Part shown: positions 1-12,552 of the stretch, one piece after another
Position numbering within the stretch: position 1 is the stretch's first letter
Layout: every line of letters begins with the position of its first letter
DNA from: Neodiprion pinetum
Lineage: Eukaryota > Arthropoda > Insecta > Hymenoptera > Diprionidae
NCBI RefSeq assembly: GCF_021155775.2
Contig: NC_060232.1
Coordinates: 30,139,922 to 30,203,921, forward strand
Length of the DNA stretch: 64,000 nt
Reading direction: 5' to 3'
Made by a program: the position numbers and the translations under genes
The notes under the pieces: model-generated
Told to the model about the DNA's origin: nothing
Database searches by the model: none
What the model saw: only the letters and a program-made list of their open reading frames with translations

Positions 1-218
1 TTCAGCAGGTGCTTTTTCGCTCGCCATTTCTCTCCTGTTGGTCCTACGCTCTATTCGCTGCGATTTCTGAGTTCCTGAGGGTCCAATAGGTCAGAAAAGG
101 GTCATTTAAATCGAATCTGAGACCAAAAGTTTTTTGCCCAAAAAAAAAGTAAGGCTAACCCCTTACCATTTTTGGCGGAAATTTTCGCGATTTTCAAAAG
201 TGCTGGAATGGATCAATT

Positions 219-3200
219 GTGGCACTATTCCGACGTAATTTTGCGAGAGAAATCGATTGGGCGCAGTCCCAATACGCTGCGATCAACGCATCAAAAGTTA
301 CGGCCAAAAAACTAGAACCCGAATTTTCGACATTTTTCAGCAGGTGCTTTTTCGCTCGCCATTTCTCTCCTGTTGGTCCTACGCTCTATTTGCTGCAATT
401 TCTGAGTTCCTGAGGGTCCAATTAGTCAGATGAGGGTCATTTGAATCGAATCTGAGACCAAAAGTTTTTTGCCCAAAAAAAAAGTAAGGCTAACCCCTTT
501 CCATATTTGGTGAAAATTTTCGCGATTTTCAAAAGTGCTGGAATAGATCAATTGTGGCACTATTCCGACGTAATTTTGCGGGAGAAATCGATTGGGCGCA
601 GTTCCAATACGCTGCGATCAACGCATCAAAAGTTACGGCCAAAAAACTAGAACCCGAATTTTCGACATTTTTCAGCAGGTGCTTTTTCGCTCGCCATTTC
701 TCTCCTGTTGGTCCTACGCTCCATTCGCTGCGATTTCTGAGTTCCTGAGGGTCCAATTGGTCAGAAAAGGGTCATTTAAATCGAATCTGAGACCAAAAGT
801 TTTTTGCCCAAAAAAAAAGTAAGGCTAACCCCTTACCATTTTTGGCGAAAATTTTCGCGATTTTCAAAAGTGCTGGAATAGATTAATTGTGGCACCATTC
901 CGACGTAATTTTGCGAGAGAATTCGATTAGGCGCAGTCCCAATACGCTGCGATCAACGCATCAAAAGTAAGGGCTAAAAAACCGGAACCCGAATTTTCGA
1001 CATTTTTCAGCAGGTGCTTTTTCGCTCGCCATTTCTCTCCTGTTGGTCCTACGCTCTATTCGCTGCGATTTCTGTGTTCCTGAGGGTCTAATTGGTCAGA
1101 TGAGGGTCATTTGAATCGAATCTGAGACCAAAAGTTTTTTGCCCAAAAAAAAAGTAAGGCTAACCCCTTTCCATTTTTGGCGAAAATTTTCGCGATTTTC
1201 AAAAGTGCTGGAATAGATTAATTGTGGCACTATTCCGACGTAATTTTGCGGGAGAAATCGATTAGGCGCAGTCCCAATACGCTGCGATCAACGCATCAGA
1301 AATAAGGGCCAAAAAACCGGAACCCGAATTTTCGACATTTTTCAGCAGGTGCTTTTTCGCTCGCCATTTCTCTCCTGTTGGTCCTACGCTCTATTCGCTG
1401 CGATTTCTGAGTTCCTGAGGGTCCAATTGGTCAGAAAAGGGTCATTTAAATCGAATCTGAGACCAAAAGTTTTTCGCCCAAAAAAAAAGTAAGGCTAACC
1501 CCTTACCATTTTTGGCGAAAATTTTCGCGATTTTCAAAAGTGCTGGAACAGATTAATTGTGGCACTATCCCGACGTAATTTTGCGAGAGAAATCGATTGG
1601 GCGCAGTCCCAATACGCTGCAATCAACGCATCAAAAGTTACGGCCAAAAAACTAGAACCCGAATTTTCGACATTTTTCAGCAGGTGCTTTTTCGCTCGCC
1701 ATTTCTCTCCTGTTGGTCCTACGCTCTATTCGCTGCGATTTCTGAGTTCCTGAGGGTCCAATTGGTCCGATGAGGGTCATTTGAATCGAATCTGAGACCA
1801 AAATTTTTTTGCCCAAAAAAAAAGTAAGGCTAACCCCTTTCCATTTTTGGCGAAAATTTTCGCGATTTTCAAAAGTGCTGGAATAGATCAATTGTGGCAC
1901 TATCCCGACGTAATTTTGCGAGAGAAATCGATTGGGCGCAGTCCCAATACGCTGCGATCAACGCATCAAAAGTTACGGCCAAAAAACTAGAACCCGAATT
2001 TTCGACATTCTTCAGCAGGTGCTTTTTCGCTCGCCATTTCTCTCCTGTTGGTCCTACGCTCTATTTGCTGCAATTTCTGAGTTCCTGAGGGTCCAATTAG
2101 TCAGATGAGGGTCATTTGAATCGAATCTGAGACCAAAAGTTTTTTGCCCAAAAAAAAAGTAAGGCTAACCCCTTTCCATTTTTGGCGAAAATTTTCGCGA
2201 TTTTCAAAAGTGCTGGAATAGATCAATTGTGGCACTATTCCGACGTAATTTTGCGAGAGAAATCGATTGGGCGCAGTCCCAATATGCTGCGATCAACGCA
2301 TCAAAAGTTACGGCCAAAAAACTAGAACCCGAATTTTCGACATTTTTCAGCAGGTGCTTTTTCGCTCGCCATTTCTCTCCTGTTGGTCCTACGCTCTTTT
2401 CGCTGCGATTTCTGAGTTCCTGAGGGTCTAATTGGTCAGATGAGGGTCATTTGAATCGAATCTGAGACCAAAAGTTTTTTGCCCAAAAAAAAAGTAAGGC
2501 TAACCCCTTACCATTTTTGGCGAAAATTTTTGCGATTTTCAAAAGTGCTGGAATAGATTAATTGTGGCACCATTCCGACGTAATTTTGCGAGAGAATTCG
2601 ATTAGGCGCAGTCCCAATACGCTGCGATCAACGCATCAAAAGTAAGGGCCAAAAAACCGGAACCCGAATTTTCGACATTTTTCAGCAGGTGCTTTTTCGC
2701 TCGCCATTTCTCTCCTGTTGGTCCTACGCTCTATTCGCTGCGATTTCTGAGTTCCTGAGGGTCCAATTGGTCAGATGAGGGTCATTTGAATCGAATCTAA
2801 GACCAAAAGTTTTTTGCCCAAAAAAAAAGTAAGGCTAACCCCTTTCCATTTTTGGCGAAAATTTTCGCGATTTTCAAAAGTGCTGGAATAGATTAATTGT
2901 GGCACTATTCCGACGTAATTTTGCGGGAGAAATCGATTAGGCGCAGTCCCAATACGCTGCGATCAACGCATCAGAAATAAGGGCCAAAAAACCGGAACCC
3001 GAATTTTCGACATTTTTCAGCAGGTGCTTTTTCGCTCGCCATTTCTCTCCTGTTGGTCCTACGCTCTATTCGCTGCGATTTCTGAGTTCCTGAGGGTCCA
3101 ATTGGTCAGAAAAGGGTCATTTAAATCGAATCTGAGACCAAAATTTTTTTGCCCAAAAAAAAAGTAAGCCTAACCCCTTTCCATTTTTGGCGAAAATTTT

Positions 3201-4908
3201 CGCGATTTTCAAAAGTGCTGGAATAGATCAATTGTGGCACTATCCCGACGTTATTTTGCGAGAGAAATCGATTGGGCGCAGTCCCAATACGCTGCGATCA
3301 ACGCATCAAAAGTAAGGGCCAAAAAACCGGAACCCGAATTTTCGACATTTTTCAGCAGGTGCTTTTTCGCTCGCAGTTTCTCTCCTGTTGGTCCTACGCT
3401 CTTTTCGCTGCGATTTCTGAGTTCCTGAGGGTCTAATTGGTCAGATGGGGGTCATTTAAATCGAATCTAAGACCAAAAATTTTTTGCCCAAAAAAAAAGT
3501 AAGGCTAACCCCTTTCCATTTTTGGCGAAAATTTTCGCGATTTTCAAAAGTGCTGGAATAGATCAATTGTGGCACTATTCCGACGTAATTTTGCGAGAGA
3601 AATCGATTGGGCGCAGTCCCAATATGCTGCGATCAACGCATCAAAAGTTACGGCCAAAAAACTAGAACCCGAATTTTCGACATTTTTCAGCAGGTGCTTT
3701 TTCGCTCGCCATTTCTCTCCTATTGGTCCTACGCTCTATTCGCTGCGATTTCTGAGTTCCTGAGGGTCCAATTGGTCAGATGAGGGTCATTTGAATCGAA
3801 TCTGAGACCAAAAGTTTCTTGCCCAACAAAAAAGTAAGGCTAACCCCTTTCCATTTTTGGCGAAGATTTTCGCGATTTTCAAAAGTGCTGGAATAGATCA
3901 ATTGTGGCACTATTCCGACGTAATTTTGCGAGAGAAATCGATTGGGCGCAGTCTCAATACGCTTTGATCAACGCATCAAAAGTTACGGCCAAAAAACTAG
4001 AACCCGAATTTTCGACATTTTTCAGCAGGTGCTTTTTCGCTCGCCATTTCTCTCCTGTTGGTCCTACGCTCTATTTGCTGCGATTTCTGAGTTCCTGAGG
4101 GTCCAATTGGTCAGATGAGGGTCATTTGAATCGAATCTGAGACCAAAAGTTTTTTGCCCAAAAAAAAAGTAAGGCTAACCCCTTTCCATTTTTGGCGAAA
4201 ATTTTCGCGATTTTCAAAAGTGCTGGAATAGATCAATTGTGGCACTATTCCGACGTAATTTTGCGAGAGAAATCGATTGGGCGCAGTCCCAATATGCTGC
4301 GATCAACGCATCACAAGTTACGGCCAAAAAACTGGAACCCGAATTTTCGACATTTTTCAGCAGGTGCTTTTTCGCTCGCCATTTCTCTCCTGTTGGTCCT
4401 ACGCTCTATTCGCTGCGATTTCTGAGTTCCTGAGGGTCCAATTGGTCCGACGAGGGTCATTTAAATCGCATCTGAGACCAAAAGTTTTTTGCCCAAAAAA
4501 AAAGTAAGGCTAACCCCTTTCCATTTTTGGCGAAAATTTTCGCGATTTTCAAAAGTGCTGGAATAGATTAATTGTGGCACTATTCCGACGTAATTTTGCG
4601 GGAGAAATCGATTAGGCGCAGTCCCAATACGCTGCGATCAACGCATCAGAAGTAAGGGCCAAAAAACCGGGACCCGAATTTTCGACAGTTTTCAGCAGGT
4701 GCTTTTTCGCTCGCCATTTCTCTCCTGTTGGTCCTACGCTCTATTCACTGCGATTTCTGAGTTCCTGAGGGTCCAATAGGTCAGAAAAGGGTCATTTAAA
4801 TCGAATCTGAGACCAAAAGTTTTTTGCCCAAAAAAAAAGTAAGGCTAACCCCTTACCATTTTTGGCGGAAATTTTCGCGATTTTCAAAAGTGCTGGAATG
4901 GATCAATT
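219..4908. repeat. Higher-order repeat unit 1 (14 monomers, 4,690 bp)
   Basis: Fourteen 335-bp monomers in the subtype order BBAABBBAAABBBA; the thirteenth (4239) is a B variant ending ACTGG. Private variants mark individual monomers: CCATATTTGGTG at about 502-513, TTTTCGCCCA near 1471, CAACAAAAAAG near 3824 and CGAAGATTTT near 3862. Each recurs exactly 4,690 bp downstream in unit 2. Bases 1-218 match 4691-4908 and are the tail of a preceding unit. Confidence 0.93.
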
Positions 4909-7900
4909 GTGGCACTATTCCGACGTAATTTTGCGAGAGAAATCGATTGGGCGCAGTCCCAATACGCTGCGATCAACGCATCAAAAGTTACGGCCAAAAA
5001 ACTAGAACCCGAATTTTCGACATTTTTCAGCAGGTGCTTTTTCGCTCGCCATTTCTCTCCTGTTGGTCCTACGCTCTATTCGCTGCGATTTCTGTGTTCC
5101 TGAGGGTCTAATTGGTCAGATGAGGGTCATTTGAATCGAATCTGAGACCAAAAGTTTTTTGCCCAAAAAAAAAGTAAGGCTAACCCCTTTCCATATTTGG
5201 TGAAAATTTTCGCGATTTTCAAAAGTGCTGGAATAGATCAATTGTGGCACTATTCCGACGTAATTTTGCGGGAGAAATCGATTGGGCGTAGTTCCAATAC
5301 GCTGCGATCAACGCATCAAAAGTTACGGCCAAAAAACTAGAACCCGAATTTTCGACATTTTTCAGCAGGTGCTTTTTCGCTCGCCATTTCTCTCCTGTTG
5401 GTCCTACGCTCCATTCGCTGCGATTTCTGAGTTCCTGAGGGTCCAATTGGTCAGAAAAGGGTCATTTAAATCGAATCTGAGACCAAAAGTTTTTTGCCCA
5501 AAAAAAAAGTAAGGCTAACCCCTTACCATTTTTGGCGAAAATTTTCGCGATTTTCAAAAGTGCTGGAATAGATTAATTGTGGCACCATTCCGACGTAATT
5601 TTGCGAGAGAATTCGATTAGGCGCAGTCCCAATACGCTGCGATCAACGCATCAAAAGTAAGGGCTAAAAAACCGGAACCCGAATTTTCGACATTTTTCAG
5701 CAGGTGCTTTTTCGCTCGCCATTTCTCTCCTGTTGGTCCTACGCTCTATTCGCTGCGATTTCTGTGTTCCTGAGGGTCTAATTGGTCAGATGAGGGTCAT
5801 TTGAATCGAATCTGAGACCAAAAGTTTTTTGCCCAAAAAAAAAGTAAGGCTAACCCCTTTCCATTTTTGGCGAAAATTTTCGCGATTTTCAAAAGTGCTG
5901 GAATAGATTAATTGTGGCACTATTCCGACGTAATTTTGCGGGAGAAATCGATTAGGCGCAGTCCCAATACGCTGCGATCAACGCATCAGAAATAAGGGCC
6001 AAAAAACCGGAACCCGAATTTTCGACATTTTTCAGCAGGTGCTTTTTCGCTCGCCATTTCTCTCCTGTTGGTCCTACGCTCTATTCGCTGCGATTTCTGA
6101 GTTCCTGAGGGTCCAATTGGTCAGAAAAGGGTCATTTAAATCGAATCTGAGACCAAAAGTTTTTCGCCCAAAAAAAAAGTAAGGCTAACCCCTTACCATT
6201 TTTGGCGAAAATTTTCGCGATTTTCAAAAGTGCTGGAACAGATTAATTGTGGCACTATCCCGACGTAATTTTGCGAGAGAAATCGATTGGGCGCAGTCCC
6301 AATACGCTGCAATCAACGCATCAAAAGTTACGGCCAAAAAACTAGAACCCGAATTTTCGACATTTTTCAGCAGGTGCTTTTTCGCTCGCCATTTCTCTCC
6401 TGTTGGTCCTACGCTCTATTCGCTGCGATTTCTGAGTTCCTGAGGGTCCAATTGGTCCGATGAGGGTCATTTGAATCGAATCTGAGACCAAAATTTTTTT
6501 GCCCAAAAAAAAAGTAAGGCTAACCCCTTTCCATTTTTGGCGAAAATTTTCGCGATTTTCAAAAGTGCTGGAATAGATCAATTGTGGCACTATCCCGACG
6601 TAATTTTGCGAGAGAAATCGATTGGGCGCAGTCCCAATACGCTGCGATCAACGCATCAAAAGTTACGGCCAAAAAACTAGAACCCGAATTTTCGACATTC
6701 TTCAGCAGGTGCTTTTTCGCTCGCCATTTCTCTCCTGTTGGTCCTACGCTCTATTTGCTGCAATTTCTGAGTTCCTGAGGGTCCAATTAGTCAGATGAGG
6801 GTCATTTGAATCGAATCTGAGACCAAAAGTTTTTTGCCCAAAAAAAAAGTAAGGCTAACCCCTTTCCATTTTTGGCGAAAATTTTCGCGATTTTCAAAAG
6901 TGCTGGAATAGATCAATTGTGGCACTATTCCGACGTAATTTTGCGAGAGAAATCGATTGGGCGCAGTCCCAATATGCTGCGATCAACGCATCAAAAGTTA
7001 CGGCCAAAAAACTAGAACCCGAATTTTCGACATTTTTCAGCAGGTGCTTTTTCGCTCGCCATTTCTCTCCTGTTGGTCCTACGCTCTTTTCGCTGCGATT
7101 TCTGAGTTCCTGAGGGTCTAATTGGTCAGATGAGGGTCATTTGAATCGAATCTGAGACCAAAAGTTTTTTGCCCAAAAAAAAAGTAAGGCTAACCCCTTA
7201 CCATTTTTGGCGAAAATTTTCGCGATTTTCAAAAGTGCTGGAATAGATTAATTGTGGCACCATTCCGACGTAATTTTGCGAGAGAATTCGATTAGGCGCA
7301 GTCCCAATACGCTGCGATCAACGCATCAAAAGTAAGGGCCAAAAAACCGGAACCCGAATTTTCGACATTTTTCAGCAGGTGCTTTTTCGCTCGCCATTTC
7401 TCTCCTGTTGGTCCTACGCTCTATTCGCTGCGATTTCTGAGTTCCTGAGGGTCCAATTGGTCAGATGAGGGTCATTTGAATCGAATCTAAGACCAAAAGT
7501 TTTTTGCCCAAAAAAAAAGTAAGGCTAACCCCTTTCCATTTTTGGCGAAAATTTTCGCGATTTTCAAAAGTGCTGGAATAGATTAATTGTGGCACTATTC
7601 CGACGTAATTTTGCGGGAGAAATCGATTAGGCGCAGTCCCAATACGCTGCGATCAACGCATCAGAAATAAGGGCCAAAAAACCGGAACCCGAATTTTCGA
7701 CATTTTTCAGCAGGTGCTTTTTCGCTCGCCATTTCTCTCCTGTTGGTCCTACGCTCTATTCGCTGCGATTTCTGAGTTCCTGAGGGTCCAATTGGTCAGA
7801 AAAGGGTCATTTAAATCGAATCTGAGACCAAAATTTTTTTGCCCAAAAAAAAAGTAAGCCTAACCCCTTTCCATTTTTGGCGAAAATTTTCGCGATTTTC

Positions 7901-9020
7901 AAAAGTGCTGGAATAGATCAATTGTGGCACTATCCCGACGTTATTTTGCGAGAGAAATCGATTGGGCGCAGTCCCAATACGCTGCGATCAACGCATCAAA
8001 AGTAAGGGCCAAAAAACCGGAACCCGAATTTTCGACATTTTTCAGCAGGTGCTTTTTCGCTCGCAGTTTCTCTCCTGTTGGTCCTACGCTCTTTTCGCTG
8101 CGATTTCTGAGTTCCTGAGGGTCTAATTGGTCAGATGGGGGTCATTTAAATCGAATCTAAGACCAAAAATTTTTTGCCCAAAAAAAAAGTAAGGCTAACC
8201 CCTTTCCATTTTTGGCGAAAATTTTCGCGATTTTCAAAAGTGCTGGAATAGATCAATTGTGGCACTATTCCGACGTAATTTTGCGAGAGAAATCGATTGG
8301 GCGCAGTCCCAATATGCTGCGATCAACGCATCAAAAGTTACGGCCAAAAAACTAGAACCCGAATTTTCGACATTTTTCAGCAGGTGCTTTTTCGCTCGCC
8401 ATTTCTCTCCTATTGGTCCTACGCTCTATTCGCTGCGATTTCTGAGTTCCTGAGGGTCCAATTGGTCAGATGAGGGTCATTTGAATCGAATCTGAGACCA
8501 AAAGTTTCTTGCCCAACAAAAAAGTAAGGCTAACCCCTTTCCATTTTTGGCGAAGATTTTCGCGATTTTCAAAAGTGCTGGAATAGATCAATTGTGGCAC
8601 TATTCCGACGTAATTTTGCGAGAGAAATCGATTGGGCGCAGTCTCAATACGCTTTGATCAACGCATCAAAAGTTACGGCCAAAAAACTAGAACCCGAATT
8701 TTCGACATTTTTCAGCAGGTGCTTTTTCGCTCGCCATTTCTCTCCTGTTGGTCCTACGCTCTTTTCGCTGCGATTTCTGAGTTCCTGAGGGTCCAATTGG
8801 TCAGACGAGGGTCATTTAAATCGAATCTGAGACCAAAATTTTTTTGCCCAAAAAAAAAGTAAGGCTAACCCCTTTCCATTTTTGGCGAAAATTTTCGCGA
8901 TTTTCAAAAGTGCTGGAATAGATCAATTGTGGCACTATTCCGACGTAATTTTGCGAGAGAAATCGATTGAGCGCCGTTTTAATACGCTGCGATCAACGCA
9001 TCAAAAGTTACGGCCAAAAA
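4909..9020. repeat. Higher-order repeat unit 2 (truncated at the array edge)
   Basis: Repeats unit 1 with the same monomer order and private variants. By eye I find only about ten differences up to about 8750: a small cluster at about 5074-5125 against 384-435, plus isolated changes such as 5289 against 599 and 7221 against 2531. It stops in its thirteenth monomer (from 8929), which matches the satellite to about 9020 and then diverges sharply. From about 8760 the sequence also departs slightly from its unit 1 counterpart. Confidence 0.9.
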
Positions 9021-9850
9021 CAAGATGCTCCTATTTCGCCATTTTCTCGCTGCTTGTTTTTCCGGTGTACTTTTTCTGCCGTCGATCGTACGTTATCCTT
9101 GATGTCTTTTCTGAGTATCTGAGGGTCTACTCTGTCAGTACAACTCCACACAAATCGATTCTGAGACGAAAAGTTTTTCACCCTCGAAGAGAGTAATGAC
9201 TATGTCAAAATTAACGATAACCTGTTGGTACTCTCCGTGAAAATCTTGACGATATTGGAAAGTGCTGGGACGACCTTATGATGCACAACATCGACGCGAT
9301 ACCGCATGAGGAATTCATTGCGCCCAGTCCGAATAGGCTCCGAGCAACGGATTCAGAGGTACAGCCGAAAAACGAATGCATACCTTGTAACTTTTCTGTG
9401 GCAGGGTTTTGTTTTTTTTTTTTTGAATTTCTAAACTGCGTTACCGAGAGTCTAATTAGTTCAAAAAGCCCAACAACAATAGATGCTGAGATTAAAAGGT
9501 TAGTTCGTATAGATCCGGCAACGCTCACCCTAGCTAATCCCAAGACCAGCCCCCTTATTTCTCATTGAAAATTTTAATATTCTGGGATGTTGCCGGAATC
9601 ATTCGATCAATACGCCGAATTGACGTTATTTTTTCGAGAGAAATCGCGTGGGCACACTTCCGAACGTGTTGTGAACTGCCGATCAAAAGTCATAGCTAGA
9701 AGGCGCAATACTTGTCATCTGTTGATGTTTACTGAATTGTTAGTCCTTAGGTGTTTGCATGCTCTCTTCGAATTTTCTGAGGGCCATTGACTCTGGATAG
9801 GGTCAATGATACTCATTATCAATTCTCAAATTTCTCACTCTGAACAGTGC
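9021..9850. repeat. Degenerate satellite monomers at the array border
   Basis: After 9020 the satellite is still recognisable but heavily mutated. Examples are GAGTATCTGAGGGTCTA near 9112, GCGCCCAGTCCGAATAGGCT near 9320, and GATCAATACGCC with TTTTTTCGAGAGAAATCGCG at about 9605-9650. At least three decayed units follow one another, with small insertions that break the 335-bp spacing. By about 9850 no similarity is visible. The sharp change from near-identical to decayed units is what an array edge shows when homogenisation no longer reaches it. Confidence 0.85.
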
Positions 9851-12316
9851 AATCGAAGAAAGTCCAACACTTTTGCAATACCAGCCCATGTCTAGTGTAT
9901 TCGGAAAATGTCAGAATCGAGTCAGTTAAATAGTGTCAAGTTGTAATTGTGCGCAGATGAACGATAGATCATAGCTTCAAGATGTCTGTATTAAGGCTTC
10001 AACAGTATAACGTAGATTCAATAGTAAAATGGATCATTCATGTGATTTGTATTTATTAAAAAGTGTACGATTCTGAAAGTATACAAACTAGTCACAACAT
10101 AAGTTTCACAAATTATTTATTGTATATAATTCACATATCCTTTCGAGAAGCACACACTCATTTTGCTGCAACGACAAACTTTACTCTGGTACGGCTAAAA
10201 GGTAATAAAACACTACACTTTTCTGCCTTATTTCCATATAAGAATCCCTCACACGCATAACATGTATTTTTTTTTTCAAGTAATCTCTCAAGTTTCGATT
10301 CGTCCTAGACTATGGTAATATTTTTTCATTCGTGCCAAAGTTACATGCAACAGATGCACGAGAATAATGTATCAGAATCGATTGCAATGTTGCATGGTTT
10401 ATTTATGAATTTTGGTGCATTTAAAAGAGTTTCTGTTGACTATAGTGGTCCACATACGTTAAAGTACTCACATTTGACAATCTGATACGTAAGTCAAAAG
10501 GCTCGTAATACCTCGTAAATATCGGTTTTATTACAGAACCATGCGTTAGGATATAAATCTTAATGTAATTTTGCTACATACTAATATTCACAGAAGTTAG
10601 GCATACACAACATCACATGCTTTATTAAAATTCTTAAAAATTTTATCTGGGAAATCTTCATAACTTTTATAACACGACTGATTTATTCAAGAAGTACACA
10701 ATATTCTTCAGTTGAAGTTCAACATGAAGGTATCATTCATACTTGCTGCGTTTGTCATACATGAATTGCACATATTCATAACATAGTGAAGCATACTCAA
10801 ATTTTACAAACGTCTAGCTTATCGCTTCAAGTGCAGCTAAGCTATTGGTCCTACTTTGTTCTTTTGTTCTAGCGATACGCGTGTAAGCGAAAGTTCGAAT
10901 TTATTCTGTTCATAGAATGTGTCTTCATTTTCGAATCATCAGTTGACAGCCCTATTCATGTATTGAAATGATGAGCATCTGTGATGCTTGGGATCGTAAA
11001 AATTAAATCAATCAAAACTAGATGTTTTTCAATGTCAATGTTTATATGCTGCTAGCTTTCGTTGAATTTTGTTAAGATTTTGAGGAGTTAATCAAATTAC
11101 ACACAGCAACAGCACGATATAATTTCTGAATTTGCAGTAATTTTTCCTCTGAATACTATCAAAAGAAATCATTAGCCGACCATCATTCTTTAATCCGATT
11201 AAATCTAGGCGAAACGAATGTTTTACGATATCTTCATGTTTGAAAATAAATGTTTTTCTTGACTAAAATATGTGGAGAGACATGAAACGTCAAAAAAATA
11301 ATTTCACCTCGTCACCAACAATCATCTGGCTAGTAGTTTTAGAAGAAAGATAATTATGATAAAAAACGGAGATATTCTCATTGATAATTAGGTAAAATTA
11401 GGTAGAAATACTTCTCCCTCGCGTCCTTGTTCTCCATCCTTCATGCAAACCAATAGCCTTGTTATTTTGCACAATTCCTAGCATTGCCAAAATACTGAAC
11501 CCTGTGGGTCAGAACGTGGTAATATACTTATGCATAACACATTCGAGTTATCAAATGAAATGTATATTGATTATTTTATAGAATAATATAATATACATAT
11601 ATGTATAATACAACATACAATGTACGTATTTACAGTGCCACATTATTGAATCGTCAAATATTTTTCTTAAACATTAAATTATTGATTATTATTACGGTGT
11701 TCCCTTTTAGATGAAAGTTAAATCTAATTACCACATCATTACATTCATTATGAATAAATTTCACTCACCTTATCACTTATTACATTTATATTTGAAAACT
11801 GCATTGTCTTGTTTTAAAAATTATCGCCCCATTCGCTCAATAATAAGAACATCTTAAAATAGTAACTGCTGGTCGGCACCTGTCGTACCTCAAAATCTCA
11901 TTTTTCGTGAGGCAGGTACACGCTGGTTTTCGTCGTCTTCGAAGTAACGTGGGTTGAAGAAATCGGAGTTACATGTTCTTCAGGTATGACTCTCACCTAC
12001 GATAATAACCATTGGCCGTACCGGCTCAACTGTAATTTATTATTAATTTATTAAATAACACTAAAGATAACCTAATCAATGTAAACATATTTTGTTAACT
12101 TACACTTAGCTCTATTCGGCCATGGCCTTATCATACATAAGTATACATAATCTTAAATTTCATGACAGACAGAGACTGTATAATTGGATTCCTAGGCTAA
12201 GAAAACCCGAAGATCTAAAGCTGTAAAAATTATCATTCGAATCAATGAAAATCACACCGATCATCGTACAAAATTTCTTCTCATTCATACTCACCGCTGA
12301 ACGCTTTCTCGCGAAA
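9851..12316. other. AT-rich spacer and 3' flank of the RGK gene
   Basis: No ORF with coding character, RNA gene or complete mobile element was recognised. The part nearest 12316 is expected to be the 3' untranslated region of the minus-strand RGK gene. The rest is AT-rich unique-looking sequence between that gene and the satellite border. Confidence 0.6.
12036..12052 (-). terminator. Candidate poly(A) signals of the RGK gene
   Basis: TTTATT occurs on the plus strand at 12036-12041 and 12047-12052, reading AATAAA twice on the minus strand, about 265-280 bases past the RGK stop codon. Position and motif suit cleavage/polyadenylation, but the area is AT-rich, so chance matches are possible. Confidence 0.5.
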
Positions 12317-12552
12317 TTATAATATGAAGAGATTTTCGCAGCTCTTAGTTTTTCTCTTGATACCGAGTAAATGCTTGAGCATACGCCGGCGATGTTTACT
12401 CCTTTTTCTCCTAGTTGCTTGATCTCGATCTCGCTGAGGATTGAGCTTGACTTGAGCAAGAATTCCGACGAGAAGCTCATCTACGTGGTGGGCCAAGCCG
12501 GACGAAGTCTCGATGAACTTGCATCCGCAACTGTTTGCCAGCCGACGTCCAA
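12317..12552 (-). CDS. RGK GTPase exon 8 (last): G5 motif and C-terminal tail
   Basis: Acceptor CCCTGCAG precedes 12552. The two leading bases complete a Val codon split with exon 7. It encodes GCKFIETSSGLAHHVDELL, the G5/SAK region and final helix, then a basic segment rich in Arg and Lys, then TKSCENLFIL and TAA at 12319-12317. In vertebrate relatives the basic tail binds phosphoinositides and calmodulin; here that is inferred from composition. Confidence 0.95.

Larger units (their letters stand above)
1..9020. repeat. 335-bp tandem satellite array, homogeneous part
   Basis: Head-to-tail copies of a 335-bp AT-rich monomer. Landmarks such as GTGGCACTATTCCGACG recur at 219, 554, 889 and so on to 8929, always exactly 335 bp apart, so 26 successive units show no net insertion or deletion. 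Each unit carries a 9-A tract followed by GTAAGG, the block TTTTCGCGATTTTCAAAAG, and TTCAGCAGGTGCTTTTTCGC. Two monomer subtypes alternate: one with TTACGGCC then ACTAG (B), the other with TAAGGGCC then ACCGG (A). The array begins in mid-monomer at base 1 and so continues to the left. Homogeneity stops abruptly near 9020, inside a monomer. A role in heterochromatin or a centromere is typical for such DNA but is not shown here. Confidence 0.97.

Noticed and set aside
219..8788. 64-codon ORF repeated in many satellite monomers
   Set aside because: 335 is not a multiple of 3, the frame closes within each monomer, starts are GTG and A-type monomers often break it. It follows from satellite repetition, not selection for a protein.
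1..9020. CRISPR-like or gene-cluster reading of the regular spacing
   Set aside because: Units are full-length head-to-tail copies with no unique spacers, in a genome with spliced animal genes.
1..9020. CENP-B box in the monomer
   Set aside because: No match to the TTCG....A..CGGG core was found in the monomer by eye.
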